A stretch of 11,706 bases of DNA from Brevibacillus sp. GTDB taxonomy: Bacteria; Bacillota; Bacilli; Brevibacillales; Brevibacillaceae. The stretch is from assembly GCA_029240815.1 (NCBI GenBank), contig JARDZO010000177.1, positions 1-11,706 of the forward strand. The letters run 5' to 3'. Shown here piece by piece: positions 1 through 7,850 of this stretch (position 1 is its first letter; every line of letters starts with the position of its first letter). A program made the position numbers and the translations under genes. A model generated the notes under the pieces. That model made no database searches and was not told the origin of the DNA. It saw only the letters and a list, made by a program, of their open reading frames with translations.

Positions 1-169
1 ACTGCGTCCAGGTACAAGCATTTCGCATAGATGTACTGGATCTGCGGAAGTCCTGTCTGCTTGAGCCAATCATTGATTTTCTGGAAATCGTAGTTCAACG
101 TTCTAGGGCGGCCACCTTTAGCACAAAATCATGCACAATTTGCTGCACTAGACGTTGTATTGCTCGTTT
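1..169 (-). pseudogene. possible frameshifted coding remnant at left edge
   Basis: No intact gene lies in 1-230. On the minus strand two short open stretches in different frames look more protein-like than random. One spans roughly 169-115 and includes the peptide RAIQRLVQQIVHDFVLK. The other runs from about 122 to the window edge and includes RPRTLNYDFQKINDWLKQ. They abut with a frame change near 115-120, and neither has an ATG with a ribosome binding site. This would fit the N-terminal part of a degraded gene, perhaps a mobile-element gene, continuing beyond position 1. I do not recognise the family. A chance reading frame is a real alternative. Confidence 0.2.
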
Positions 170-233
170 TTATGCCCTACTTTTCAACAGATTGATTTTG
201 GACAGTTAGACCGAATTTACCCCATAGATTATG

Positions 234-277
234 CAAACATGGTGCCCAGGGATGATTTCCCCTGAGCACCATGTTTG
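234..277 (-). terminator. large hairpin after the chemoreceptor gene
   Basis: A perfect 12-bp inverted repeat (234-245 with 266-277) is extended, after one mismatch, by a 5-bp inner stem (247-251 with 260-264) around an 8-base loop. It starts 7 bases past the TAG stop of the chemoreceptor gene (285-287) when read on the minus strand. The position and stability fit a transcription terminator. There is no clean run of U after the stem on either strand, only GUUU within its last bases, so it may instead be a 3'-end stabilising hairpin or a weak terminator. Confidence 0.6.
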
Positions 278-284
278 CCGCTGT

Positions 285-2012
285 CTACGTATGAAACCTT
301 GTTACAATCGATTTCAAGCGTTCTGCCCTCGCACCGATGATCTGTGCCATCTGGCTGACCTGTTCGGAGGCAGTCTGCTGCTCTGTCGCATGATTCACAA
401 CCTCTTGGCTGTGGGTCGAGACCGTCTGCGCAGCGGAGGTCAGCTGCTGCACCGATGCCGAGGTCTCCTGCGCGCCGGCGCTCACCTGCAAGGAGACAGC
501 CGAGATTTCCTGCAGCTGCCCTGTCACCTCTGCGATCAAGGTCATGATCCGTTCAAACGCTTGTCCCGTCTCATGAACGGAGCCAAGGCCAGACTCCACT
601 TCCCCTACCATGCCTTCCATCGCGATTACTGCGTCCTGCGAGCTGGCCTTGATCTCTGAAATCAATCGCTCGATACGGGCAGCGGACTGATGCGATTCTT
701 CGGCCAGCTTGCGCACTTCTTCTGCGACTACGGCAAATCCGCGCCCCTGCTCCTTCGCCCGCGCCGCCTCAATCGCTGCATTGAGTGCAAGCAGCGAGGT
801 TTGCTGGGAAATGCTCGAGATGACCCCCAAAGCATGGACGATTTCCTGTGATTTCTCGCCCAGATTACGAATCGTGACGGCTGTCTCTTTGACCCTTTCA
901 TCCATCTGCTGAATTTGTTCCACGACCGTTCGCAGCAAGCCATCTCCTTGCTGCGCTCTGCTTGTCATCACGGCAGACGCTTCTGCGATGGCTGACGTCC
1001 TGTCCGCAATCACCTGCACGCCCGTACTCACCTGCACCACAACCGTCGCCACCTCTTCGGTGCTGCACAGCTGCTCTACCGTCAGAGCGGAGACCTCTTG
1101 CATGGATGCGTGCGCGCCTGTCGATGCCGCACGGGTCTGAGCGGCGCTCTGCTGCAAGCCCTCCGCCGAGAGAAGCAGTTCGTCGACGCTCTCCTTCGTG
1201 GCATGTACGATTTCCTGTACTTTTTCGATAAACAGATTAAAGGAAGAAATGAGCGTGCCGATCTCGCCCGTCGCCATCACCTGGACCCGTTCCGTCAGGT
1301 CCGATTCGCCCCGAGCTGTTTTCTCGGCAAAGACGGTGATCCACGCCGTCACCTGTTGCACGGGCTGTGACACCGAGCGGGCCATCCCGATCCCGAACAG
1401 GGCAGACAGCAAGCCTGCTCCCGCGAGGATCGCCAGCATGATCCTGTTCGCATCGGCGCCTTCAACTGCCGTTTTTCGATAGTTCGCGAAGGCCTCGCTT
1501 TCCTTGTCTGTCATCAGCTCCTGAAAGCCGCTGTTGATCTCCTGCAGCAATGGCGAAAGCACCTGATACTGGCTCGCTGCTGCACCCCCCTCCTGATGAA
1601 GCACCAGTTGGATCAGCTCTGAGCGCTTCGCTTGGTATTCCTTCAGCATGACCATCAGCTCATCCAGTTTTTGCTTTTCCGTCGGCTCCTTCACCGAATC
1701 GGCAAAAGAGTCAATCAGCTGGTTGTTTTCACTGATTAGCGACATCATTTGCCCGATCAGCGCATTATGCTTGCTCGCGTCTGTCTCCAGCGTCAATTGA
1801 TAAAAGAAGGTCTCCAGCGTGCGTAGATTCGTTCGTACCTTGCCTATTTCCAAAATCGGCACCAGGTTGTCCTGATGTACCGTATGCATACTTTCATTTG
1901 CTTTATCGAGATAGGAATAGCCGAAAAACCAGATTCCCGTCATGGTCAGCATCAGCAATCCCACCATCAGCATGATTCGCGGAAATATACGCAATCGAAA
2001 CATCCTCTTCAC
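285..2012 (-). CDS. methyl-accepting chemotaxis protein (4HB sensor, HAMP, signalling domain)
   Basis: Membrane chemoreceptor of 575 aa that would relay ligand binding to the CheA/CheW complex at the cell pole. Order of parts: TM1 at about 13-35, an extracellular helical sensor of about 155 residues that looks like a four-helix bundle, TM2 at about 191-210, HAMP at about 212-268, then a long coiled-coil cytoplasmic domain. The hairpin tip contains [17 protein letters not shown] followed by [20 protein letters not shown], the hallmark of the family. The frame stays open far upstream into deoC, but that part is antisense noise. I chose the GTG at 2010-2012 because AGGAGG (2020-2025) lies 7 bases before it. 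The in-frame ATG at 2001-2003 is too far from that site, and the ATG at 2028-2030 has none. The gene follows deoC by 95 bases, with the operon terminator in between, so it is probably transcribed separately or by read-through. The ligand is unknown; attraction to the sugar handled by the neighbouring operon is an inference from position. Confidence 0.93.
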   Translation of the reverse strand: MKRMFRLRIFPRIMLMVGLLMLTMTGIWFFGYSYLDKANESMHTVHQDNLVPILEIGKVRTNLRTLETFFYQLTLETDASKHNALIGQMMSLISENNQLIDSFADSVKEPTEKQKLDELMVMLKEYQAKRSELIQLVLHQEGGAAASQYQVLSPLLQEINSGFQELMTDKESEAFANYRKTAVEGADANRIMLAILAGAGLLSALFGIGMARSVSQPVQQVTAWITVFAEKTARGESDLTERVQVMATGEIGTLISSFNLFIEKVQEIVHATKESVDELLLSAEGLQQSAAQTRAASTGAHASMQEVSALTVEQLCSTEEVATVVVQVSTGVQVIADRTSAIAEASAVMTSRAQQGDGLLRTVVEQIQQMDERVKETAVTIRNLGEKSQEIVHALGVISSISQQTSLLALNAAIEAARAKEQGRGFAVVAEEVRKLAEESHQSAARIERLISEIKASSQDAVIAMEGMVGEVESGLGSVHETGQAFERIMTLIAEVTGQLQEISAVSLQVSAGAQETSASVQQLTSAAQTVSTHSQEVVNHATEQQTASEQVSQMAQIIGARAERLKSIVTRFHT

Positions 2013-2054
2013 AAATTTTCCTCCTGACATGTCCCTGCGGTGTGCAAACGCGCG

Positions 2055-2088
2055 AAAAAAACGGATGGGAAAACATCTCTCCCATCCG
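2055..2088 (-). terminator. Rho-independent terminator of the sugar operon
   Basis: Read on the minus strand, a perfect 9-bp stem (CGGATGGGA with TCCCATCCG; 2062-2070 and 2080-2088) encloses a 9-base loop and is followed directly by seven T residues (the A-run at 2055-2061). It begins 19 bases after the deoC stop codon. This is a textbook intrinsic terminator and marks the end of the catabolic operon, separating it from the chemoreceptor gene. Confidence 0.9.
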
Positions 2089-2107
2089 CTGCAAGCACAC
2101 GAAGTTT

Positions 2108-2749
2108 TTAGCTGTTCACGATCACTGTACTGTTGCTCGAGCCGATACGGGACGCTCCGGCTTGGATCATTTTTTGCGCAGTAGCAAGATCGCGGACGCC
2201 GCCTGAAGCTTTTACTCCCAAGCGCTCTCCCACTACCACTCTCATCAGTGCCACATCCTCTTCCTTCGCTCCCCCGGTCGAGAAGCCAGTCGATGTTTTG
2301 ACGAAATGGGCACCCACCTTCTCCGACAATTGGCACGCCAAAATCTTTTCTTTGCGGGTCAAGAGGCACGCCTCAATGATCACTTTGACCAGCTTGCCTT
2401 CCGCCGCTTCTACCACCGCACGGAGCTCATCCTCCACGAACTTGGCGTCCCCTGCTTTCAAGGCCCCGATGTTGATGACCACATCAATCTCCTCGGCGCC
2501 ATCACGGACTGCCTGTCGCGTTTCCTCCACTTTGAGCACTGTCGCGTTGGCCCCCAGCGGGAAGCCGACGACCGTGCATACCTTCACATTCGAGTTTTTC
2601 AGCATGGAAGCTGCCAGTTCCACAAACGCCGGGTTGATGCACACCGAGGCGAAGCCATACTCGCGAGCTTCTACACACAGCTTCATGATCTGCTCTTTTG
2701 TTGCCTCCGGTTTCAGAAGAGTGTGGTCAATGTAAGTAGCAAGTGTCAT
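2108..2749 (-). CDS. deoC: deoxyribose-phosphate aldolase (DERA)
   Basis: Cytoplasmic class I aldolase of 213 aa, close to the usual length of short bacterial DERAs. Known reaction: 2-deoxy-D-ribose 5-phosphate gives acetaldehyde plus glyceraldehyde 3-phosphate. The catalytic set is complete: Lys151 in VKTSTGF forms the Schiff base, Asp89 in EIDVVINIG is the partner acid, and Lys180 lies in KASGGVRD. The N-terminal [11 protein letters not shown] and GFPLGA segments are also typical. Two ATGs compete for the start. GGAGG at 2758-2762 is only 2 bases from the ATG at 2755 but 8 bases from the one at 2749, so I prefer the latter. AAGGAGG overlaps the stop codon of the binding-protein gene, giving tight linkage. 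It is the last gene before the terminator, and its presence implies the pathway ends in a 2-deoxy sugar phosphate or a close analogue. Confidence 0.95.
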   Translation of the reverse strand: MTLATYIDHTLLKPEATKEQIMKLCVEAREYGFASVCINPAFVELAASMLKNSNVKVCTVVGFPLGANATVLKVEETRQAVRDGAEEIDVVINIGALKAGDAKFVEDELRAVVEAAEGKLVKVIIEACLLTRKEKILACQLSEKVGAHFVKTSTGFSTGGAKEEDVALMRVVVGERLGVKASGGVRDLATAQKMIQAGASRIGSSNSTVIVNS

Positions 2750-2762
2750 CCTCATTTCCTCC

Positions 2763-3758
2763 TTATTTCATTTGGGCAAATACGTCTTTTTCGTTGTACA
2801 CATCTTTCGCGTTGGAAGCATCGATCAATCCCGTGCCGCCATCCACGTATTCCGGAACCTGCTCCCCTTTTGCTACCTTCAGTGCCGTATCGACCACGAT
2901 GCTGCCCAGCTTGCTCGGATCATTGAATACTGTCGCGCTGTATTTCCCGTCGATGATCGCTTTCACCGCTTCAGACAGACCGTCTATGCCCACGATTTTG
3001 ACTTTGTCTAGCATGTTGGCTTGCTCCAGCACCTGCAGTGCCCCAAGCGCCATGTCATCGTTGTGCGCGTATACCAGATTGACGTCCGGATTCGCCTGCA
3101 ACAGGTCCTGGAAGGCTTTGACCGCTTTGGAACGAATGTAATCCGCGTACGGCCCTTCCACGATTTTCACGCCAGGCTCCTTGCCCACGATCTCGTGGAA
3201 GCCGTCGTGGCGATCCATCATGACCTTGCCGCCGGCGTCGCCTTGCAGCTCGATCACTTTGCCCGTCGCCTTTCCTTCCCCGCCCAGGAGAGCAACCGCT
3301 TGCTTGCCGGCAATACGGCCCATCTCCTTGTTGTCGCGCCCGACGAAAGCTGCCACTTTTTCCTCTGTCGGACGGTCGACGGTCACTACCTGGATGTTAG
3401 CTTGCTTTGCTGCCGTCAGGGCAGGCACCACTGCGGTCGGATTGGTCGGGTTCAAAATTAGCACGTCGATTCCTTTGGTGATGAGATCCTGTACGTCCGC
3501 GTTTTGCTTTTCGATGTCGTTCTGTGCATCCACCACAACCAATTCTGCGCCTTGCTTCGCTGCTTCCTCCTTCGCCCCGTCGACCAATGCCGTGTAAAAG
3601 GGCGATTCCGATGTCACCTGCGAGAAGCCGATTACGATTTTTTTGTCGGCCGCGTTTCCGCCGCTGCCCTCCGAAGCAGGTTGCTGCGACGAGCAACCAG
3701 CAAAGACCAGACTCATGAAAAGTACGGAAAACACCAACATTTTGTTTGCCTTCTTCAT
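2763..3758 (-). CDS. RbsB-like sugar-binding lipoprotein of an ABC importer
   Basis: Extracellular substrate-binding protein of 331 aa anchored by lipid. The signal peptide ends in the lipobox FAGC with the modified Cys at residue 22, followed by a Ser/Gln/Gly-rich linker to about residue 37. The rest is a type I periplasmic-binding fold close to ribose-binding protein, with PFY (53-55), LNPT (102-105), VDR (127-129), the Arg in MDRHDGF (183), HNDDMALGA (232-240) and GIDG (257-260). Compared with E. coli RbsB as I recall it, the charged sugar contacts Asp89, Arg90, Arg141, Asn190 and Asp215 have counterparts, but Asn13 becomes Ser52, Phe16 becomes Tyr55, Phe214 becomes Ile258 and Gln235 becomes Asn279. 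The ligand is therefore probably a small sugar or polyol but not necessarily ribose. The start is supported by AAGGGGG (3766-3772) 7 bases upstream. It lies 50 bases after the permease gene. Confidence 0.93.
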   Translation of the reverse strand: MKKANKMLVFSVLFMSLVFAGCSSQQPASEGSGGNAADKKIVIGFSQVTSESPFYTALVDGAKEEAAKQGAELVVVDAQNDIEKQNADVQDLITKGIDVLILNPTNPTAVVPALTAAKQANIQVVTVDRPTEEKVAAFVGRDNKEMGRIAGKQAVALLGGEGKATGKVIELQGDAGGKVMMDRHDGFHEIVGKEPGVKIVEGPYADYIRSKAVKAFQDLLQANPDVNLVYAHNDDMALGALQVLEQANMLDKVKIVGIDGLSEAVKAIIDGKYSATVFNDPSKLGSIVVDTALKVAKGEQVPEYVDGGTGLIDASNAKDVYNEKDVFAQMK

Positions 3759-3808
3759 GTAAAATCCCCCTTACCATTTTGCAAAGAATGTGAAACCTTG
3801 ATCATGTG

Positions 3809-4798
3809 TTACCCGTTTTTGGTCTGCTTGGCGATCACAAACCGGTTAAGCACCAGAGCCAGGACGATAATGGCTCCCATGAAGATGGATTGAAAGTAAG
3901 AGGACAGTCCGAGCAGGTTGAAAATGTTCGTAATCATGCTCATCAGCAAAACTCCAACAAACGTTCCGCCGACGCCGCCAACACCTCCGAACAGACTCGT
4001 TCCTCCCAGCACAACGGCTGCGATGGCATCCAGCTCGATGCTTTTTCCAGCGGTGGGCTGGCCTACTGTAAGCCATGAAGCCAGAACGATTCCCGCCAGG
4101 GCGGAAAGCACACCGCTGATGATGTACGTATAGGTGATATATCGGTTCACCTCAATACCGGATAAATGCGCGGACTGAGGGTTGCCGCCAATGGCGTAGA
4201 GCTTTCTCCCAAACGTGGTGTAACGCAGTACCAAAACAGCCAGGATCGTAAGGACAATCCAGATGATTCCCGAAACCGGGATGCGGTCGAAGAGATTTTG
4301 GCCGAAAAAGCGCATGGACGGAGGCAGATTGTAGACAGGCTTTCCGTCGGTAAAGAGCAGCGCCAGACCGCGAGCCGCCACCATCATGGCCATCGTCGCG
4401 ATAAAAGCAGGCACCTTGAGCTTCGTCGTCACCAATCCGTTGATATAGCCCATGACAGCTCCAGCGATCAGTCCCAGTAAAATTGCTCCGAAAACACCCG
4501 TGTACGGAATGGCGAGTGCCGTAGCCATTCCCGCCAAGGCGAGGACGGACCCAACTGACAAGTCGATCCCGGCAACGATGATGACAAATGTCATGCCAAT
4601 CCCGATAATCCCCACAACGGCGGATTGCTGAAGCAGGTTCAAGAAGTTTTGGATCGTGAAAAATTTCGGCGACAGCGCTGAGCCGATCGCGATGAAAACA
4701 ACCAGCAGGAAAAACAGATTGTACTTGCGCAAAAACTTGCCTAGGTCAAACGAGGGCGCTGTCTTTTTCTCGCTGCCGACTTCCCTTACGTGTTCCAT
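3809..4798 (-). CDS. RbsC-like ABC sugar permease
   Basis: Integral membrane permease of 329 aa that would form a homodimeric channel with the ATPase encoded before it. A charged cytoplasmic N-terminus (1-24) is followed by about eight to ten hydrophobic helices. Two family signatures are present: GIDLSVGSVLALAG (77-90) and GGTSLFGG (255-262), the latter in the loop that contacts the ATPase in RbsC-type permeases. The frame is open further upstream to 4909, but the ATG at 4796-4798 is right: AGGGGGG (4807-4813) lies 8 bases before it and the protein then begins as RbsC homologues do. The gene overlaps the end of the ATPase gene by 13 bases, suggesting coupled translation. Only one permease gene is present, as in ribose-type importers. 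Confidence 0.95.
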   Translation of the reverse strand: MEHVREVGSEKKTAPSFDLGKFLRKYNLFFLLVVFIAIGSALSPKFFTIQNFLNLLQQSAVVGIIGIGMTFVIIVAGIDLSVGSVLALAGMATALAIPYTGVFGAILLGLIAGAVMGYINGLVTTKLKVPAFIATMAMMVAARGLALLFTDGKPVYNLPPSMRFFGQNLFDRIPVSGIIWIVLTILAVLVLRYTTFGRKLYAIGGNPQSAHLSGIEVNRYITYTYIISGVLSALAGIVLASWLTVGQPTAGKSIELDAIAAVVLGGTSLFGGVGGVGGTFVGVLLMSMITNIFNLLGLSSYFQSIFMGAIIVLALVLNRFVIAKQTKNG

Positions 4799-6288
4799 AA
4801 CGTTGTCCCCCCTGTCACTGCATGATTGAGGATCTCTTCTTTCTGTCGCTGCGGATCGTGGAATTCCCCGACGATGTTGCCGCGAAACATGACAAGAATG
4901 CGGTTGCAAATTTCCTGAAGCTCATTGATCTCCGACGAAGCGACGATGACACTGGCTCCGTCTGCGACGAGCTTCTGAATAATCTTGTAAATTTCTTGCT
5001 TGGCGCCAATATCCACGCCTTGCGTCGGTTCATCAAACAGGATGATTTGGGACTGGCGAATCAACCATTTGGAGATGATGACCTTTTGCTGGTTGCCACC
5101 GCTCAGATTGCCCATCAAGGTCAGCGCGTCCGGGGTTTTCACATTCAGCTCGCGGATTTTTTCCGCAATCTCGCTGCGGATGCGCCCCGGCTTGATGACC
5201 CCGCGGCTGGAAAAACGGTCGTAAGCAGGCAGGATGGCGTTTTCTTCGACGGACAGGCTGAGAATGGCCCCTTCCGTCTTCCGATTTTCCGGCACGAGTC
5301 CCATCCCCAGACGAATCGCTTTGCTTGGACTGTCAATGTTCACCAGCTCGCCTCCGAGATAGAGGGAGCCAGAAAGAAGAGGATCGACGCCGTACAAGGC
5401 TTTGAGCAGCTCTGTCCGTCCCGCCCCGACCAGTCCGTACAGGCCGAGCACCTCTCCCTTTCCCAGTGAAAACGAGACGTCTGTAATTTGGCGCGTCCGC
5501 AGTCCCTCCGCTCGCAGCAACTCCGGAAAGTGCGGCTGCTCAGCGCTGCGCTCACGCTTTTCCATCTTGTAGCCGATGATCAGCTCTGTCAGACCGGCCT
5601 GATCCAGCTCGCTCAGTTTCTCTGTGGCTACCCATTTGCCGTCGCGCAAGACCGTCACTCTGTCTCCGATCGCAAACAGCTCTTCCAGTTTGTGCGAAAT
5701 ATAAATGATCGTGATGCCTTGCTTGATCAGCTCTTCAATAATCGTGAAAAGCGTGCGGATTTCGTTTTCCGACAGCGTCGTAGACGGCTCATCCATGATG
5801 ATGACTTTTGCATTTCCCTCCAGAGCTTTGGCCAGCTCCACAATCTGCTTGTGACCCATGCTCAGCTCGGACACCGGCGTATCCACATCGATCGCAATCC
5901 CCAGACGGTCGATCAGCTCCTGTGCCTGTCTGCGCAAGCGCTTCCATGAAACGATGCCAAATCGCGGCTTGGCGTAGGAACCCAGATAAATGTTTTCCGC
6001 TACGGTCAAATGCTCGACCAGGGACAGCTCCTGATGAATGGTGATGACACCAAGCTGTTTGCTGTCGGCAGGGCTGGTGATCTGCACCTTTTCCCCTTGC
6101 AGGTAAATCTCTCCGTCGTCTTTTGGATAGACACCGGCCAAAATCTTCATCAGAGTGGATTTTCCTGCTCCATTGGCGCCGATCAAGCAATGAATCTCGC
6201 CTTTGTTGACAGAGAAATCCACATTTTGCAGCGCTTTCACACCAGGAAATGACTTGGAAATATTGTGCATTCTGAGTATCTCGCTCAT
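4786..6288 (-). CDS. RbsA/MglA-like double ABC ATPase for sugar import
   Basis: Cytoplasmic energising subunit of 500 aa with two fused nucleotide-binding domains, the usual length and plan of RbsA. Domain 1 has Walker A GANGAGKST (37-45), a signature in ELSMGHKQ (141-148, SMG instead of SGG) and Walker B VIIMDEPS (162-169). Domain 2 has the degenerate P-loop GLVGAGRT (285-292; Arg in place of the ATP-binding Lys), which is normal for this family, then LSGGNQQK (395-402) and Walker B ILFDEPTQGVD (416-426). Only the first site, or a composite site, is expected to hydrolyse ATP well. The start is either the ATG at 6286-6288 or the GTG just before it (6289-6291). AAAGGGG (6300-6306) is spaced better for the GTG and GGGG (6294-6297) better for the ATG; I give the ATG. 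The kinase stop is 19 bases upstream. Confidence 0.95.
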   Translation of the reverse strand: MSEILRMHNISKSFPGVKALQNVDFSVNKGEIHCLIGANGAGKSTLMKILAGVYPKDDGEIYLQGEKVQITSPADSKQLGVITIHQELSLVEHLTVAENIYLGSYAKPRFGIVSWKRLRRQAQELIDRLGIAIDVDTPVSELSMGHKQIVELAKALEGNAKVIIMDEPSTTLSENEIRTLFTIIEELIKQGITIIYISHKLEELFAIGDRVTVLRDGKWVATEKLSELDQAGLTELIIGYKMEKRERSAEQPHFPELLRAEGLRTRQITDVSFSLGKGEVLGLYGLVGAGRTELLKALYGVDPLLSGSLYLGGELVNIDSPSKAIRLGMGLVPENRKTEGAILSLSVEENAILPAYDRFSSRGVIKPGRIRSEIAEKIRELNVKTPDALTLMGNLSGGNQQKVIISKWLIRQSQIILFDEPTQGVDIGAKQEIYKIIQKLVADGASVIVASSEINELQEICNRILVMFRGNIVGEFHDPQRQKEEILNHAVTGGTTLWNT

Positions 6289-6307
6289 CACATCCCCATC
6301 CCCTTTC

Positions 6308-7834
6308 TCAGGTGACGCTTAACTCCTTCATGATTGGAAAGAGTGCTTTATGCAAATCCAGATAGGCGGCAAAATACCGGTTGTACGCCTCGTGGGCTTC
6401 CTTCTGGGGCGTATAGATCCGTCCTTTTTCCACATTGGCCTTGGCTGCATCAGCCAATCTCGGATAGCGGCCCAGCCCGTACGTGGCGAGAATCGCGGCC
6501 CCTTTGCTGCCTGCCTCTGTTTCCTCCAGCGTCTCAATGACAAGCCCGGTCACATCGCTTAAAATTTGCATCCACAAGATGTTTTTGGTTCCTCCGCCGC
6601 ACGCGATTATGCGCGTGATCGGCACACGGGAGTCTGCAAAAGCCGCGATAATATTGCGCGTTCCGTACGCTGTCGCCTCCAAAATCGCGCGGAAGATATG
6701 ATAGCGCGTGTGGGTCAGGGTCAACCCGACAAGAGAACCCGTCGCGAGCGGATTTCGATAAGGGGTCCGATTTCCTTGCCAGCTGTCCATCATGACCAAG
6801 CCATCACTGCCCGGAGCTATCTTCCCGGCTTCCGCCACCACTTCTTCATACACCGCTCCCAGCTCTTCTGCCGGTACATGCGGGTAAAACTGCTGCAAAA
6901 ACCAGGTCGTCAGCGATCCGCAGGAGAGCTGTCCGCCCTCAATCAGCCATTGATCGGGAAGGATGGCTTGTTCATAGGGTCCCCACAGCCCTTCGTGAAA
7001 GAGAGGCTCCTCGGTATGGACCAGATGGACAAAGCTCGTCCCCATCACGAGACTCATGACGCCCGGCTCCACTGCCCCGACCCCCAGCATGCCGATGTGG
7101 GCATCGATTCCGCCCTGGAAGACGGGAATACCGGGGGTGACGCCCAGCTCTGCGGCGGCCTTCTCGGTGATCGCGCCTACCCGGCTGCCGACGGGAATGA
7201 CTTCCTTCGGCCACAGCCGGTGATAATCGGGCAGCCCGATCGCTTCAAAAAAGGCGGGAGAAAACCCTTTGCCAGCCTGGTAGGTCCATTTGCAGACGGC
7301 GTTGCACTGCGACGCTGCCCACCTGCCCGTCAGCCTGAAATTGATCCAGTCCAGCTGCTCCATGACTCTGCTGCCCGGAGTCAAAAAGCCATTTTCCTTG
7401 AGATACAGGGCTTTGGCGACCATCCATTCTTCGGATACTTTTCCGCCAGAACACCGGAGCACTTCTATTACAGCGGGGTCTGTCTTTTCATTGATGGCCT
7501 TTGCCTGTGCAACCGCTCGCTTATCCATCCACAGAAGCGCCGGTGTCTGCGGGACGCCCGCTTCATCGGTCACGAGCACCGTAGAAGACGTCGCACATAC
7601 CCCGATCCCCTCGATCCGGGAAAGCGGAACGGACTTCGCCGCTTCCGCCAGCACCGCAACGAGCGCTTCCCACCAATGCTCCGGCGTTTGCTCCGCTCTG
7701 CCCGCCAGAGGGAAGGCCGTCGGATAGGAACGCTCCCCTCTCCAGACCAGCTCACCCGCCAGCGTAAACATGCTGATCTTCAATGCTTGCGTACCAAAAT
7801 CGATGCCTGCTACTACACCTTGATGTACAGTCAT
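6308..7834 (-). CDS. FGGY-family carbohydrate kinase, ribulokinase-like
   Basis: ATP-dependent sugar kinase of 508 aa with the two-domain FGGY/actin fold. The N-terminal phosphate loop is GIDFGTQALK (10-19). The catalytic base is Asp244 in QGGIDAHIGMLG (240-251), and the adenosine-binding GGGTKN is at 413-418 followed by the typical WMQILSDVTG. The segments DWINFRLTG (162-170), CNAVCKW (177-183) and QGGIDAHIG resemble ribulokinase-like pentulokinases more than glycerol, gluconate or autoinducer-2 kinases, but I cannot fix the substrate. FGGY kinases normally phosphorylate a terminal hydroxyl of a ketose or polyol. Within this operon it acts on the imported compound or its oxidised form. AAGGAGG (7842-7848) sits 7 bases before the ATG, and the dehydrogenase gene stops 16 bases upstream. 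Xylulokinase would be the usual automatic label. Confidence 0.9.
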   Translation of the reverse strand: MTVHQGVVAGIDFGTQALKISMFTLAGELVWRGERSYPTAFPLAGRAEQTPEHWWEALVAVLAEAAKSVPLSRIEGIGVCATSSTVLVTDEAGVPQTPALLWMDKRAVAQAKAINEKTDPAVIEVLRCSGGKVSEEWMVAKALYLKENGFLTPGSRVMEQLDWINFRLTGRWAASQCNAVCKWTYQAGKGFSPAFFEAIGLPDYHRLWPKEVIPVGSRVGAITEKAAAELGVTPGIPVFQGGIDAHIGMLGVGAVEPGVMSLVMGTSFVHLVHTEEPLFHEGLWGPYEQAILPDQWLIEGGQLSCGSLTTWFLQQFYPHVPAEELGAVYEEVVAEAGKIAPGSDGLVMMDSWQGNRTPYRNPLATGSLVGLTLTHTRYHIFRAILEATAYGTRNIIAAFADSRVPITRIIACGGGTKNILWMQILSDVTGLVIETLEETEAGSKGAAILATYGLGRYPRLADAAKANVEKGRIYTPQKEAHEAYNRYFAAYLDLHKALFPIMKELSVT

Positions 7835-7850
7835 GTTCTTCCCTCCTTGC

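Noticed and set aside
2082..2110. Possible SigD promoter for the chemoreceptor (TAAA, 17 bases, GCGGATGG on the minus strand)
   Set aside because: The -10 box matches only five of eight positions of the GCCGATAT consensus, the spacer is longer than usual, and it falls inside the terminator stem.
2013..2369. In-frame extension of the chemoreceptor gene upstream to 2369 (694 aa)
   Set aside because: It would overlap deoC by more than 250 bases and cross the operon terminator. The extra residues are Arg/Ser-rich noise, and AGGAGG with correct spacing marks the GTG at 2012.
4799..4909. In-frame extension of the permease gene to 4909
   Set aside because: It overlaps the ATPase gene by over 100 bases, has no ribosome binding site, and adds 37 residues unlike any permease N-terminus. 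The ATG at 4798 has AGGGGGG at 8 bases.
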